This document shows, in pieces, positions 49,662 through 62,700 of a stretch of DNA of 64,000 nucleotides (positions are counted from its first letter, which is position 1; the number at the start of each line of letters is the position of its first letter). The notes beneath the pieces were generated by a model. The model was not told the DNA's origin. It made no database searches and saw only the letters and a list, made by a program, of their open reading frames with translations. The DNA comes from Calonectria ilicicola (lineage: Eukaryota > Ascomycota > Sordariomycetes > Hypocreales > Nectriaceae), in NCBI GenBank assembly GCA_020809705.1, contig CP085830.1, positions 5,580,001 through 5,644,000 of the forward strand, in the 5' to 3' direction. Made by a program: the position numbers and the translations under genes.

Positions 49662-50813
49662 TCAGTTCGCCTCAGATAATTCCTCGTCGTCCCAATCGTC
49701 CAAATATAGAATGGAATCATAGAAATCCTTTGGGTAGTGGTCTAGACCTCCTGCCCTCTTGATTAGCATTATTACCAGTCTGCGAAGCTCCTCCAGTTCC
49801 TATTCATCTTGTGACCAAATTGTCTCGCTTGTGTCACCTAACCGAAGGTTCAAATCAAAATTGTCGTGTGTGGAAAAATAAGTGAGCTCGTTTAGGTTTA
49901 CACATGCGAGACTCGGACAAAATTCCGATAGATATTTGAAGAACTGGGTCCAAGTGCCACCCTCCTCGTGAATTTTGACGCTTTCAAAGCTAATGGCATT
50001 AACCCGCGGAGTGCCTTGTGATGATGGTTTTGGGTCAAGAAGGGCAGTTATGGTCGGCACACTGACCCAGATTCGTTTAAGCGCCAAGGCGCGGAGATGT
50101 CCGAGTTTAGGCTTGCGGGCTCCCAGTTGATCCAAGTCAAGATAGTGGGTGGCTGTGACGGAAAGGAACTCCAAGTTTTCGCACGATGCCACAAAGTCCC
50201 ATACATGTCTTTGGTGCTCCTGATTCGGATATTTGATCTGCAAATTGCTGGGGGGTATACAACCGCTGGCAGGGATCCCATCAGCGACTCCATCATCATA
50301 AGAGACGTCGAGGCCTCCGATGCCAGAGTCATCATTGCCCGCTTCACCCGTTTGGTCCATGATGCACACATGCAAGTGCTTCAGTCGGCACTTGGCTTCC
50401 TTAGTCATCCCTTCTGTAAACTGACGGAAGTCTGCAGTGCCAGGGAGAGACAGGCGCAGGTCCACTAGATTTTCAAACACGGGCATTTCCAGTCCCCGCC
50501 GAATTTTTGTGGCGAATTGTTCTATTGCTTGTAGGTCGTAGCATTCTGCTGTTTCCGGTTCGCGCCGCGGAGCCTCGCACGTGGCCTCGGGAAAATAGAT
50601 GGCAAATGCCGCGATGGCACTCAATTTGGAAAATATTTCATCAAGGCTTATGTCACATTGACTCAAGAATTCGGCTCTCTCTTTTTGGTCCGGTGGTGTA
50701 TCTGTAAAATCGTGGTTTTCCTCGTATTTGGCTAACCAATGGTTGCCCAAGTCAACCTTTCGAGTATATGTCCTACGATAGGTGGTGCAATTTAAAACAC
50801 GCCAAAGTTCCAC
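49662..50813 (-). pseudogene. LRR/F-box-like gene fragment with in-frame stop
   Basis: A 337-codon open region (49803-50813) resembles the leucine-rich part of fungal F-box-type proteins, with segments such as LRLSLPG, LEFLSVTATHYLDLDQL and LRALALKRIWV. It begins without an ATG: the first possible start is GTG, the frame continues upstream to a TGA, and the N-terminal F-box that should precede is absent. It stops at a TAG (49800-49802), but the same frame continues for 45 further codons rich in acidic residues (DDWDDEELSEAN) to a TGA at 49662-49664. This indicates a premature stop that removes the natural C-terminus. No GT-AG intron can bypass the TAG. It looks like a 5'-truncated pseudogene. 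Confidence 0.6.
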
Positions 50814-51307
50814 CTTTTTTGCTAAGGTAGCGAAACCTCAAGACAAGGCGTCGACTCTTGTTGAGGCTATTGACCGGATGGACTCTCTAATTAAGGACAT
50901 CAAATTTGCGTGGCGTAGCTGAATATATGGATGTTTTGAGCCATCGAGACCACGATTTGGACCAAAGAGAATAGCCTTGTGAGTCGATTGCTTCTCACTA
51001 TCCAGAGCCTTGAGAATAGACAATTAGTATGGATGAGTATAAAAGAACTCAGCTCCTAGTACTTGTAGGGCTGTCAAGTTGCAATCCTCAACATTTTTAG
51101 CTCTTTGTTTTATCCATTCTTCACCATGCGTGACTCGAGTCTTGCACTGAGCAGTGCATTTGCCCAAGCCTCCGACGGCCCGCTTCGGAGTGCCATGGTA
51201 ATACAATCGCCCGATGCTGGTATTTCCTCGGCCGATTATGTCGGCCTTGAAGACGATGCTAGTCTCGCATTTACCATCGGCCTGCCTGGGTCAATCGCGT
51301 TAGATGA

Positions 51308-53184
51308 AATTATTCCGGTGGTTGGCTCCAACGGCAACAGCCGCTATGCCCAATTGGAACCATCAATGATGGCACCAATTGTGTTTCCCCAGCACATTAT
51401 GTATGTCCCGCGGGCACGAGGCTGGGTGGAAATATGTGTATCGGTCAGCTGCCTCGGTGCCCAGATGGATTAATTTATAATGGTCAAGACTGCGTCAGTG
51501 ACGGAGACCCCATCTGTCCGCCCGATTCGGAATTCAATGGCAAGACGTGCCAGTCCATTCGTGCGCCAAAATGTCCTCCGAATTTCCTATACAAGTCGGG
51601 CCAGTGTATCGGCGTCCAGGCCCCTCGTTGTCCCGTGGGCTTCGAACTTGTCAACGGCTTTTGTACTTCTATCGCTCGCCCCGAATGCTTCAAAGATATG
51701 AAACATCATGAGGAGGGGCTGTGTTAGCGCCCTGGGACCAGTCTGCCCTGGCGGCACCAGGTTTGAAGGTGGACTATGCATTGGAGAGGCTCCCTCTTGC
51801 GGGAGGGATTATTATATGTCGAATGGGGTTTGCACTCATATCCAGCCTCCAAGTTGCCAAGGCGAGGAGGCTCGACTTGTGGGCTCTAAATGTGTCCATG
51901 TGGAAGCGCCTTTATGCCTGGTTGGAAAATTGGAGAACGGAGTATGCGTGGACGACGTTGCTTGTCCACCTCAATTCCACTTGAATGGAGATTCGTGTGT
52001 CTCTGTAGGCTCTGGAAGTTGCTCAGAGGGCATGTCACTCAAGTCCGCGGGAGAGAGTGTGGCTTGCTGCCCCATCGATCTCCCCTACGACGGCCAGAAA
52101 TGTGGCAAAGTGTGTGGAGATCTCCCAGAATGCCCAATAGTCTCTCCTACAAGGCAATCCTGCCCTCCCCACATGATCCTTGTCGGTAACAGATGCTTGG
52201 CCAGGACTACTCCGCAGTGCCTCCCTGGAGCCATTTACAGCAATGGAAAATGTGTGAGCTCAAAGGTCCCGAAGTGCCCCCCGACTTTTGTACTTGTGAG
52301 ACTCGAGTGGATAAGCAACGAGGAACCCATTTGTGCTGAAGGTTCCGAACTTGTCGGGGACAGATGCCAATCGCCTGTCGCCCCGCGCTGTCCAGTTGGC
52401 TTCCACTCTCTGGGTGATTCGTGTGTTACAGAGGCTGTCCCTGAGTGCCCTGCTGGTTCTTACCTTTCTGGCAATGTCTGCAAGTTTCCCGACATACCCA
52501 GATGTGCCGATGGAACCATTCTTCATGGTGACCTCTGCATTTCACAGGAGCTTCCTCAATGCAAATATGGTTTCCTTCAAGATGGACTCTGTGTTTCAGG
52601 CCGACCTGAGTGTCAAGAAGGATATCATGATTCTCGGACCAAGGCTTGTATTTTGAGCACCCCTGTGCGGAAAAGATATGATTCTTGTTGACGGACGCTG
52701 CGTTTCTGGACAGAGACCTCTTTGCAACGAAGGCGAATACTTTAACGGCAAGACTTGCGTCTCGGCTAAAGATCCGAAGTGCCCCGAGAAGATATTTTTT
52801 GACAAGATCACATCAAAGTGCGTGTCTCGGAGTGTGCCCAAATGTGAGCCTGGCACCGGTTTGCAAGGAAACAAATGCCGGTCGGATATGCCACCCGTTT
52901 GTTCCGCTGGAGCTCATTTCGACCCAAAGACGCAGAAATGTATTAACCGCCAAGAACTTATCTACCCAGAGAATACAGAGTTCCGTGGCGATGTCTGTGT
53001 TGCTGTAATGACCCCTAGCTGTCCTGAGGGAACCCTGCGACAGGGAACCAACTGTGTCCGCATGGGCAACCCAAGCTGCGGGGAAGGCCTCAAAATGAAA
53101 AACGGAATTTGCGTATCCACTGAGCCCCCCAAATGCAGGCAAGGAACAATTTTTGATGGCACAAGGTGTGTTATTAGTGCCTAG
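51308..53184 (+). pseudogene. Cysteine-rich tandem-repeat protein gene broken by frameshifts
   Basis: The region encodes about 25 units of roughly 20 residues with the pattern P-x-C-P-x-G-x5-7-G-x-x-C-(V/I)-x3-5. The units are spread over three frames. The first run ends in a TAG at 51725, the second overlaps it and ends in a TGA near 52689, and the third runs to 53184. The changes fall in a GGGG run near 51714-51718 and a CCCC run near 52660, as expected of single-base indels (or sequencing errors). Upstream (51126-51307) a different frame is open but without the Cys pattern, so the true start is unclear; no signal peptide was seen. The repeat resembles in spacing the Cys-rich repeats of oocyst-wall-type and other surface proteins. 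Function unknown. Confidence 0.65.
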
Positions 53185-53688
53185 GTTGAGGGCTTTTATT
53201 TGGGTATCTGCCCCCTATTGGTTCGGTCTCATTGCCGCTACCCTCTTCAGTCTGGAAGCCTTCCATTGCGACTGGAATATCTGGGGTAGGCGTCATCGAG
53301 CTAATTATTGAATTAGTGTCAGAAACCTAGACAGCTGGCCAGCAGACCAAACGGCCTGTTGGCCAAGAGATGGGCATGTAGACTGTTGTCTAGTAACATT
53401 GAGATTGAAGCCGCCCACGAGACTGCCTGGCGAACCGGGTACTTAAATGTAACTAATGTCCAATCGGCATTTAATTTCCTTGGTAAAGAATTCATTATGA
53501 AATAGGTCTTATGAATTAAGCTACCATAAGAAAAGACGAAGAAGAAAAACTCGTCGACGATCCAATCTTGACGAATGTATGTTGCGGGCTGGAAATAACA
53601 TTCGGACAATGGTAGTACCGAATCAAGCCTTGAGACAAACTTCTATGCATAGAATCAACTTAGATTACTTCGTGGGGGTTCATAGTTA
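53185..53688. other. Intergenic region before the retrotransposon
   Basis: About 500 bp with no supportable gene. Its last five bases (53684-53688, AGTTA) are the left copy of the target-site duplication. Confidence 0.6.
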
Positions 53689-53913
53689 TGTTAAGAGGAC
53701 CCCGGTGGCGTAGGGTTGTATCTGGCATTGCATATAATTTGTATGGATATAAGGATATTACTCCACCAGTCGAGGGCGTATGAATACCTCAAAAGGCCTC
53801 ATAAGAAAAAGAGGGGCTGAGGCGATTCCTAGCTAATACAATAATCAAGATCCTGATCCTTACTCAATTGAGCGATTGCCTTCGTGTTCGAATTAGCCCT
53901 CGCAGTTCCAACA
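53689..53913 (+). repeat. 5' LTR
   Basis: 225 bp, TG...CA ends. It differs from the 3' LTR at four positions, all G/A. Confidence 0.95.
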
Positions 53914-56900
53914 ATTAAGAATCTCATATGCTCGAGCGAGCCACGCATTAGACGCAAATGGCCGAATCGAACCGATAGAAATACATTATGCCTGTGGAAA
54001 ACACCGCAGTGAATAAGATCACCTTGGTGACTTCGGATCAATGGGCATCCTGGGAATTAGAGTTGAAATTGAAGGCAAACGCAGCCCGTATTTGGGACCT
54101 AATAGACCCAGATTCTACTACAGAGCCACTGCCAGAGCCAAATGAGCCAGATATCTCTAATTACTATAAGAAGATCTTAGCCCAAGCTGTTAAGCCAAGA
54201 AGACCAAGGTGAAGATAGCAGCAAGCAAGTAGTAGCATTAATGCTGCCGCATCTGGCGAACCATCTTAGACAATACAACCTGAACCGGAAGTCATTCACG
54301 ATGACCCGCCTACTCTAGAAACTCACACGACAATCGTACCGGAGACCACTAACCCACATCACCATGCTATCGATATCGACGAATTAACTGTAAGCAACCA
54401 AGCCTCTTATTAGATGAAAATAAAGGACTACGAACGAAAGCGAAAGGTCTTTATAGAGCAACAGGATAAAATAAAGAGAATGAAGAACTGGATGATGGAC
54501 ATAGTCATATGAGAAGTGTGGTATAGTGCATTTAAAGAACTTATTGGCCTTAGAACCTGGTATATTAATCTTAGAGATAGTATTAGGGCAACATAGGTTG
54601 AATAAGAAAATGAAGCCTATTGCAAGTATAAGAAGTACCTTGCCTTTTTTCCTAAAGCTCTTAAAGATCTCCTGAATTAGATCACTAAATGAGACCACAT
54701 TATCTATTGAGTAATAGCCCTGAAAGTTGGAGAACTTAATAATCTTAACCGGTGGTTTGAACCTCTGTGTAACACTATTCAACCACTATTAGAATCTTAG
54801 GTTATAACATACCAAGGCATCTATCAATAAGACCTTCAAACTAAAACATTAACCATCCGAGAAGTAATTAACTACCTATAATCTAAAGTCAATAAATACA
54901 TTTAGAAATAGCCAAAGCAAAAGGGCTTAGGTAGGAGAGTCCACAAAGGAGCATTTGGACCTACATTTGGTAATAAAGAGTAAGAAGACTAATCTCCAGA
55001 ACCTACACAATCACAAGGGAAGAAGTATAAAGTATAGGCTGACTCTAACCCTAGTAAATAACCGAAGAATATACTAAGTAGTAATAAACCAACTTGCGAA
55101 CTTTATAATAGCCTAATACATCCACTTAACAAGTGTAAATATATACTAAAACTACTAAGGTTTAAAGAAAACCTAGTAATATAAAATGTAATAAACTATT
55201 AATTATTTACTAACCATAAACTTAAGAAGAAGGTAGATAGTATATTAAAGGTAGATTATAAGGAATAATAACTAGGTAAGGAAATCGCTAAGTGCTCTAA
55301 TATTATTCCAAAGATAAAGGTAGTATTTAATATTATTAAATACCCTCTCTTAAAATCAGCTTTACTTAATTCAGCAGCCACTATCTATATTTTTAACCAC
55401 AATGCATAATTCTTTAACTATTGGAAAGCCTAAACAAATAACTTACTAATTGCCGGCAATCACTACATATCTATCCAAAGATATAAGGATGTAAAGATTA
55501 TAGTTAAGGGACTAAAGGGACCACAAGTTATCCTTCTTAAGGATATTGCCTATTATCCAGGCTTTCTATATAACCTAATATCATTACAATAATTACACCA
55601 TCAAAGGTATTAGTAGGATAACCAACCACACCAAGACTATATTCATACTATCTAAGGTACAGTCTTATACTATCTAGTAGACTAATATAATTAATATATT
55701 ATCGAAGACTTACCTAATAACTTATTACCTATAGCCTTTATCACATAATATCAACATAAGAACTATAACTCATAGATAGGAAAAAAAGAAGAAAAATAAG
55801 ACCTAGAACGATAGCACCTACACCTAAAGCATCTAGGCCCTAGTGCTCTAGAATAACTAATACAAGCCATAATTAGAGTATAAATCAAAGGTATTCTTAT
55901 AGTAAAGTGTATAGATTATATATTAAATAAGATTAGATAATAAATTAGTAGAAAACCACGTTAGACCGGCTATAAACTAGGAGAATAACTATTATTAGAT
56001 CTATATAAAGTTACTGAGGATCTAAATGATATAAGATATCTTCTATTGATTACTAATTGTTGGTTAGGATATATATGGGACTATTACCTTAAATTAAGAT
56101 TAGATAAAGAACTAGTTAAAGTATTAATTAAGTTCCTTATATATATTCTATAATAATATAATTTTAGATTAAAGTTAATTAAATATAATAAGAAACTTAT
56201 AGGATAATCAGAATAAAAAACTCGTCTAATATACTGACTGTTAACCAGTTATAATATCATAATTAAGGTAATAGGAGCAAATACACCTGCTCAAGATAGA
56301 AGCAATAAGGTATTTAATCAAATCATTAAGAACAAAGGCCACATTATACAGATGGGCGCACAATTCTCTAAGTACCTTTAGGTTAAAATATACAGATATG
56401 CTGTATACTTATATAATAGAACACCAAAATATATTAATAACAATACCCAAGGAACTAAACAACCATATAACTAAGATATACTATACAGTCGCCTATATAT
56501 ATATATTACACAATAGGAAGGACATAGAGATAAACGACATATCCCTCATCAAAATCACTTACAAGTATATAGTTATAAGACATATACTATAACATAATCT
56601 GCACAACTAAAATAGAATTGCTAATATCAATTTAATCCATAAGCTTAGATAGGCTTTCTAGTTAGGTACCAATCGACTAATTTATACCGCATATGGAATC
56701 CACAGATTGGAAAGATAATCACTACCTAAAACATAATATTCAATAAGAATGAGCATTTTAATAGTAAACTCAAATAATTTTTAGATAATTTACTCTATAT
56801 ATCTTATAATAAGCTAAATAAACTAATAGATGAATTTAATAAAATAGACTTATCCAAAAGAGAAGATATTAGGTCTGTAAATCTAGAATAAGAAATATGG

Positions 56901-59049
56901 AGTAGTTATCATTATGAAGATAAGGATAATGAGGATATCATCAATCCTATCTCTAATAATAAAGTACAAGATATAGAAGTAATATTACTAGTAATTATAC
57001 CTAATCAACCAACTAACTCGGCTAAGGACTTTAGGAATCCTAAAGTAAATAACAGTAATATAATAAAGTAGGTTGCAGAAGCTACAGATACTTAAGTAGC
57101 ATCTAATGAATATTCACATATTAGACCTCCTAACACTCAGCGGCATCCTTATCCAACCTTTATAACTTAATTACCTACTGGCCTCTTATCAATAGCAATA
57201 CACAATAGGTCAAGCAATAATATAATAATAAATCTACCCTCTTTATAATTTGAGCCTTAAAAAGTAATATTCAATGCCGGACGATATGCTAACCCAGTCA
57301 GGATGCTGAATAGGAAGGTAATTAATAAAGCAAAGCTACTATACATAGTTAAAACTCTATAAACTATATATTAATCTTTCCTTCCACAACTCCTAAAATA
57401 TTATAATAAATTAAAAGAATATTATATAGGTATTTTATTTAAGTAAGTTAAAAAAGACCATCTAAAGAGCTATAAACAAATGAAATCCTGGGAAGAGATC
57501 TAAAGCAATGACCCTTAATGCAAAGGCAAGTAGCTGTTAGACTATATGTGGGTATACGTCTACAAACTAGATAAGTATAAATACTTTATCAAATACAAAG
57601 CTCGTCTGGTGATATAAGGCGATCAACAACCGAAATCTCTAGATGAAGAAACATATGTAGTAACACTTGCTGCCTAATTATTTTAAACACTTATTACAAT
57701 AGCCTCACGATTTGATCTAGAACTTAAGTAATATAATACTATTAATGCATTTATATACACCAACCTTAAAAACTAGGTTCTAATGTGAATGCCACCTGGA
57801 TACAAAGAACAAAGTAAAGTATTACTTATTTAATAAGTACTATATAGACTCTAGGAATTACTATTATTATAGCAAAAGGAGTTTACCTCAACACTAAGAA
57901 ATCTAGGATTTGAGGTAGTACCTCACAAACCATGCTGTATAATTAAGAATAGTATAATTATGTTTTTTTATGTAGATGATATTGTCTTTATATATAAAAA
58001 GAATAGGGAAAATAAAGTTAACCAACTTATATAAGATCTAAAGCAAAAATATAATCTAATAGGAGGAGATAACCTATAATGGTTCTTTGGAATTAAGATC
58101 ATATATAATCGAGAAAAGGGGCTTATTTGGTTATCTTAATTAGACTATTTTAATAAGATTGCTAATCTTATTAACAACCTACATTAAAGATATAATACCC
58201 TAATGAAGAAAGAAGAATTATATACATATTAAGGAAGAGCAACAATTATATCCATATACTAATACCAATATAAGATAGGTTCAATCCTATATATAGCAAT
58301 AATTACCTAACTAGATATAATATTTGCAGCCTCCAGATTAGCACGATTTAATGCAAACCCTAGACCCGAACATCATAAAGCCACAGACTATATACTACTA
58401 TATCTACAGAAAACAAATTACTTAACATTACAATTTGGACAATATGATATATTTATAGTCGCAAACGATACATTATTTGCTAATAATATAGAAGATTAAA
58501 AGAGCTTATAAGCATATATAATATAGTTATTTAGTAGTATAATCAGATAGAGAGCAAATAAACAGTCTACAGTCATTACCTTAATAATAGAAGCTAAGCT
58601 GTTAGCCTTATCACAAGCTGCAAAAGAGTCAATGTTCATCTTGCGACTTATTAAGGAATTAGGGATTAAATTGGATAATAAATGCATTCAAATCCTATAT
58701 AATAACTAATAAACCATTCAACTAGTCAATAAAGATATAACCAAATTGTAAACCAAATTACGCCATATTAACATTCACAATTATTGGCTATATTAAGAAG
58801 CTAAACAGAATACAATTAAAGTGGAATACAGATTAACAGAGGATATAATTGCCAATAGACTTATAAAAGTGCTTAGTAATATATCCTTTTAGAAGTTTAT
58901 AGAGTAAGTAGGACTAGTAGATATATTAGGATATCTATCCTAATGGAAGATAAAGGAAATCGATCAATAAACTGCAAATAAAGCCCTGGAATAGGAGGAA
59001 GACTAAGAAGGCATTAGCTTCTTCCGAGGTGTCTTCAGCTGGGGGGGTG

Positions 59050-59274
59050 TGTTAAGAGGACCCCGGTGGCGTAAGGTTGTATCTGGCATTGCATATAATT
59101 TATATAGATATAAGGATATTACTCCACCAGTCGAGGGCGTATGAATACCTCAAAAGGCCTCATAAGAAAAAGAGGGGCTGAGGCGATTCCTAGCTAATAC
59201 AATAATCAAGATCCTGATCCTTACTCAATTGAGCGATTGCCTTCGTGTTCGAATTAGCCCTCGCGGTTCCAACA
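59050..59274 (+). repeat. 3' LTR
   Basis: 225 bp, the same length as the 5' LTR. Preceded by a G-rich tract at about 59040-59047 and followed directly by AGTTA. Confidence 0.95.
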
Positions 59275-59749
59275 AGTTATTAATATGCTCGATCGCATTA
59301 GCCTTGCTTTGAATCGTGTGGTCAGCCGCCGGATGTGTCGGCACTGACTAGGCGTTTTTTTGACGCCTAAAGCAGAACAAAAGCAAACTAACCGACGCCT
59401 TCCACCGCCACGCCAGTGAATTCTCTCAGTTTCGGGTGAATCAACCTGACTAGTCTCCACAAGCCTTCAGCCCTGGATGCAAGGACAACGCCAATCCGAG
59501 AAAAGGCCATGTCCCATGATTGAAGTCTCAGATTTAGCGCAGCATTTGCACCCTCTCATTCCTCAGCCATTCAGCCATGCCACGAGTCTCTCCAATGGAG
59601 GGGAAAGGGGTCCTTGATTGATCTTGGGTAGTAAAAAGCCAACCCCTCCCCCAGATCGCCAAGACTTTAGCATTGCTTGGCTTCTACTTGATTGTGGACC
59701 AATTGACAACATCTTTAATTTTGGCTGCAACAAGATCAGCGTTATTACA
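59275..59749. promoter_or_regulatory. Upstream region of the Pro/Gln-rich gene
   Basis: These 475 bases lie between the retrotransposon and the next gene and should hold its promoter. No other feature is visible. The retrotransposon insertion lies about 475 bp upstream of the gene's ATG. Confidence 0.5.
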
Positions 59750-62700
59750 ATGAAGAAGCTCGTTAGGAATTTTGTCGACGAGGCCGTTGCTTCTCTGGCC
59801 TCGCACGCACACAGCAGTGACACCAGCAATAGCAACAGCACATCTCATTATTCTTCGACTACCCCTCAGTATGGACAGAACCCTTCCCCATATCAAGGGC
59901 AGCATCAGCAACAGAGTACAACCTACGGATACCCGACGCCTCCAGTATTGCCGGCCCAACAGACCGTCTCTTACAATATTCCAACTTCTGCTCCGTATTT
60001 CCCTCCGCCTCCAAACGCCCAAACACAAGTGCCACAGTCATACTACAGCCAACCCACACCGGGAACTCATCTTCACCAAGCGCCGTATACTCCTGTTTCC
60101 CCACACCAGCAACAGCAGCAGCAATTCCAGCCTCCCAATTATCTGGTTCAGTCAATCCAGCCTGCAAATGCCACGCATACTGCTGTGAATCTGTATTCAA
60201 CATATCCTCCCCAAACAAAGCCATCGCAATATCTTCCGGCTAGTTCAGACCCCGCTGTACCGTCACACCAAGCTCAATATGGCGCACCCACAAACCACCC
60301 CGGCTTCAGCGTCCCTCAACAGCCAATTCAGCCAACAGCATCGCAACCACAGCAATATCAAGCTTCGCATATTGCATCTCCATCAACACCGGCCCCACCG
60401 CTGACGCCCCAGATAAATACAACTCAGGCTCCGCCTCAGCCTCCGGTCATCTCATCTCAGGATCAACGACCAATATCGCAGATTGCACCAAGCCCTATGC
60501 CGGACCAAAATCATTTTTCGCCACCTACACCGCAGGCCTCCCCGTATTATGCCACCCAGCCCCAAGCTCAAGAACCAACTCCACCAAACGCGCCAGCACC
60601 AAACGTTTCAGTGCAGTCCCCAACGAATGGTTCGCCGCAACTGCCCAACGGTTCACAGCTTCCCATTGAGCTCGAAACCCCTGCTCCACAGCGTCCTGTG
60701 GAACTTGCAATCACTACTCCGCAACATCAAGATCAGTCCCAGTCACAACCAACCACTTCACAAACAATGCCGACTTTAGAGCAGCCCTCGCAAAACAGTC
60801 CAATACCGCTATCATATGTTCCACCGCCTGCGCAGCAAATACCAACAAACCCGGTTGCCCAAGAGAACCATCTTCCCGTCAATTCTATTCCACTGACGAC
60901 ATCAATTGAAGGACACAACAAACAGAATTATCAAGCACCTGGTTCGTTTAACAATCAGCAATATTCTGCCCCGCCTCCAGCACCATCAACGAACCCTTTT
61001 GCGCCGGAAAACTATGCTCTACTTAATTCTACACCACAGGTGACACAGATTCAGAATGGAGACAAACAAAGCACTGCTGCTGCAGCTGTTGTTCCGGCTG
61101 TTATTCCGGCTGTTGTTCCAACTGTTGCTCCTCCTGCTGTTTCGGCTGCTGTTCCAGCTGCCATCCCTGCTGCTACTCCTATCCCTACTCCTCTCAACAA
61201 CCAACAATATTTTCCTCCACCCCCATCGCAGTCAACAAACCCCTTTGCACAGGAAAGTCAAGTTCCTGTTACTTCAACACCTCAACCGTCACAGCAAAAT
61301 ATCCAAGCTCCCACCTCTCCCAACAACCAACCCTATTTCCCACCGCCTCCTCTACACCAGTACAATCCGGCTGCTGCTCCTTCAGGCCCATACTCGGAGC
61401 AATCCGTCGCATCTGTTTCCTCCATGATGAGCAATCTGAGTGTCCAAAACGACACACATACATTGTCACAGTCACCACTTCCACCAAGTTTCGACACAGC
61501 ATCCGTGGATAATCAGCCCAGGGATCTTCCACCCATCCGAGCTATTGGGCCTCCTGATGAAGTTGTTGTTGGTTGTCCCAAGGCGGAGCCGGTAAATCAT
61601 TCAATGTATTGGCACCGCTTGCCAGACTATCCTAATTATCTGATTTGCACGAGATGTTTTGCCGACCATGTCAAAGATAGCCCATTTGCCAGCCAATTTG
61701 AGCGGGTCGAGCAACCGGGTCACACCAAGTCTCACTGTTCCTTCTGGAAACCTCGCATGAAGGAGCTTCTCTGGCCACAAGCCGTCCGCAGCAACGACCT
61801 CAACGCTATACGGGCATATGTGGCAAAGAGAAGTAATATTCCTTTATGTAGCGGTCCAAAGCCGCTGGAAGATGTTGCAAATGGCGAGTGGTATCGAATT
61901 GCTCAGCCTCAGCAAGGCGCTCTCAGCAAGTTTTTCATTTGCGGGGGCTGCTATGAAGATCATTTGTGTGGTAATTCTTTTGAGGCAAGATTTTCTAAGT
62001 GTGAAATGCCAAGTAGCAGCGATAAGCGAATTTGTGGTCTGCATATACCATACATACGACAACTAGCATTTGAAATGGCCAAAGTAAACAACTGGGATGG
62101 TTTCATTTCGGGTGCGATTCGCCGACTCGGTCTTCCAATTTGTGACGGCAAAGAGGTGCCGAACACGGCGCGAACCTGGTTTGTGCCGCGTCCAAAGTTA
62201 AAGAAGGTGCGAATCTGCGAGGCCTGCTATTTGGATTCAATAGCATTCACTCTATTTGAAGCCGAGTTTGAGCAATATAGCCCATCTTCTGGTTTCAGCG
62301 GTCTGAAAGAGCTTGCCCTAAAGTCCAGCTGCGCCATGTCGAGATTATCAATCATCATTGCCTTGGGCATGGCCCTATTGCAACGCAAGTTCAGCGTCTT
62401 TCGGGATGCAGCAGAAATCATCATGCCACATGTACCATGTACCGCTGATGGGATCATCGGCGGGAGTTGGTTTACATTGGTCGGTGGCTGCGATGGCTTC
62501 AATGTCTGTGGGACTTGCTATGTGGGAATTGTAACGACAGTTGGCGCGGCCGACTATTTCGAGCGGGCAGACCGCCCACGCGATGATCTTGGCATGATTT
62601 GCAGCCTTTGCCCTTGTACCCAGCAGAATATGCAGATGATGCTCAAGTTCATAGAGATGCGTGACAAGGGAGTTTTTGATATTTTCGAAAAACATGTTCG

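Larger units (their letters stand above)
53689..59274 (+). mobile_element. Copia-type LTR retrotransposon, RIP-like degraded interior
   Basis: A complete element of 5586 bp bounded by 225-bp LTRs beginning TG and ending CA, with AGTTA on both sides (53684-53688 and 59275-59279) as a 5-bp target duplication. The interior shows remnants in copia order: a gag-like start (53988-54212), a protease/pre-integrase region (KDIAYYPGFLYNLIS near 55550), integrase (about 55980-56400), reverse transcriptase with YVDD at 57969-57980, and RNase H (AKLLALSQAAKES near 58600). A G-run with GGGGGGG precedes the 3' LTR as polypurine tract. Most frames carry many TAG/TAA/TGA stops where Gln, Arg or Trp is expected, a repeat-induced point mutation signature. 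It is not active by itself. Confidence 0.93.

Noticed and set aside
51308..53184. Introns as an explanation for the frame changes in the Cys-rich repeat gene.
   Set aside because: The frame changes occur within a few bases at homopolymer runs, with no room for an intron and no GT-AG pair around them.
54400..58950. Reassigned stop codons (TAR as sense) in the retrotransposon interior.
   Set aside because: Stops fall where the copia family has Gln, Arg and Trp alike, which fits C-to-T/G-to-A mutation and not a single codon reassignment; genes outside use standard stops.
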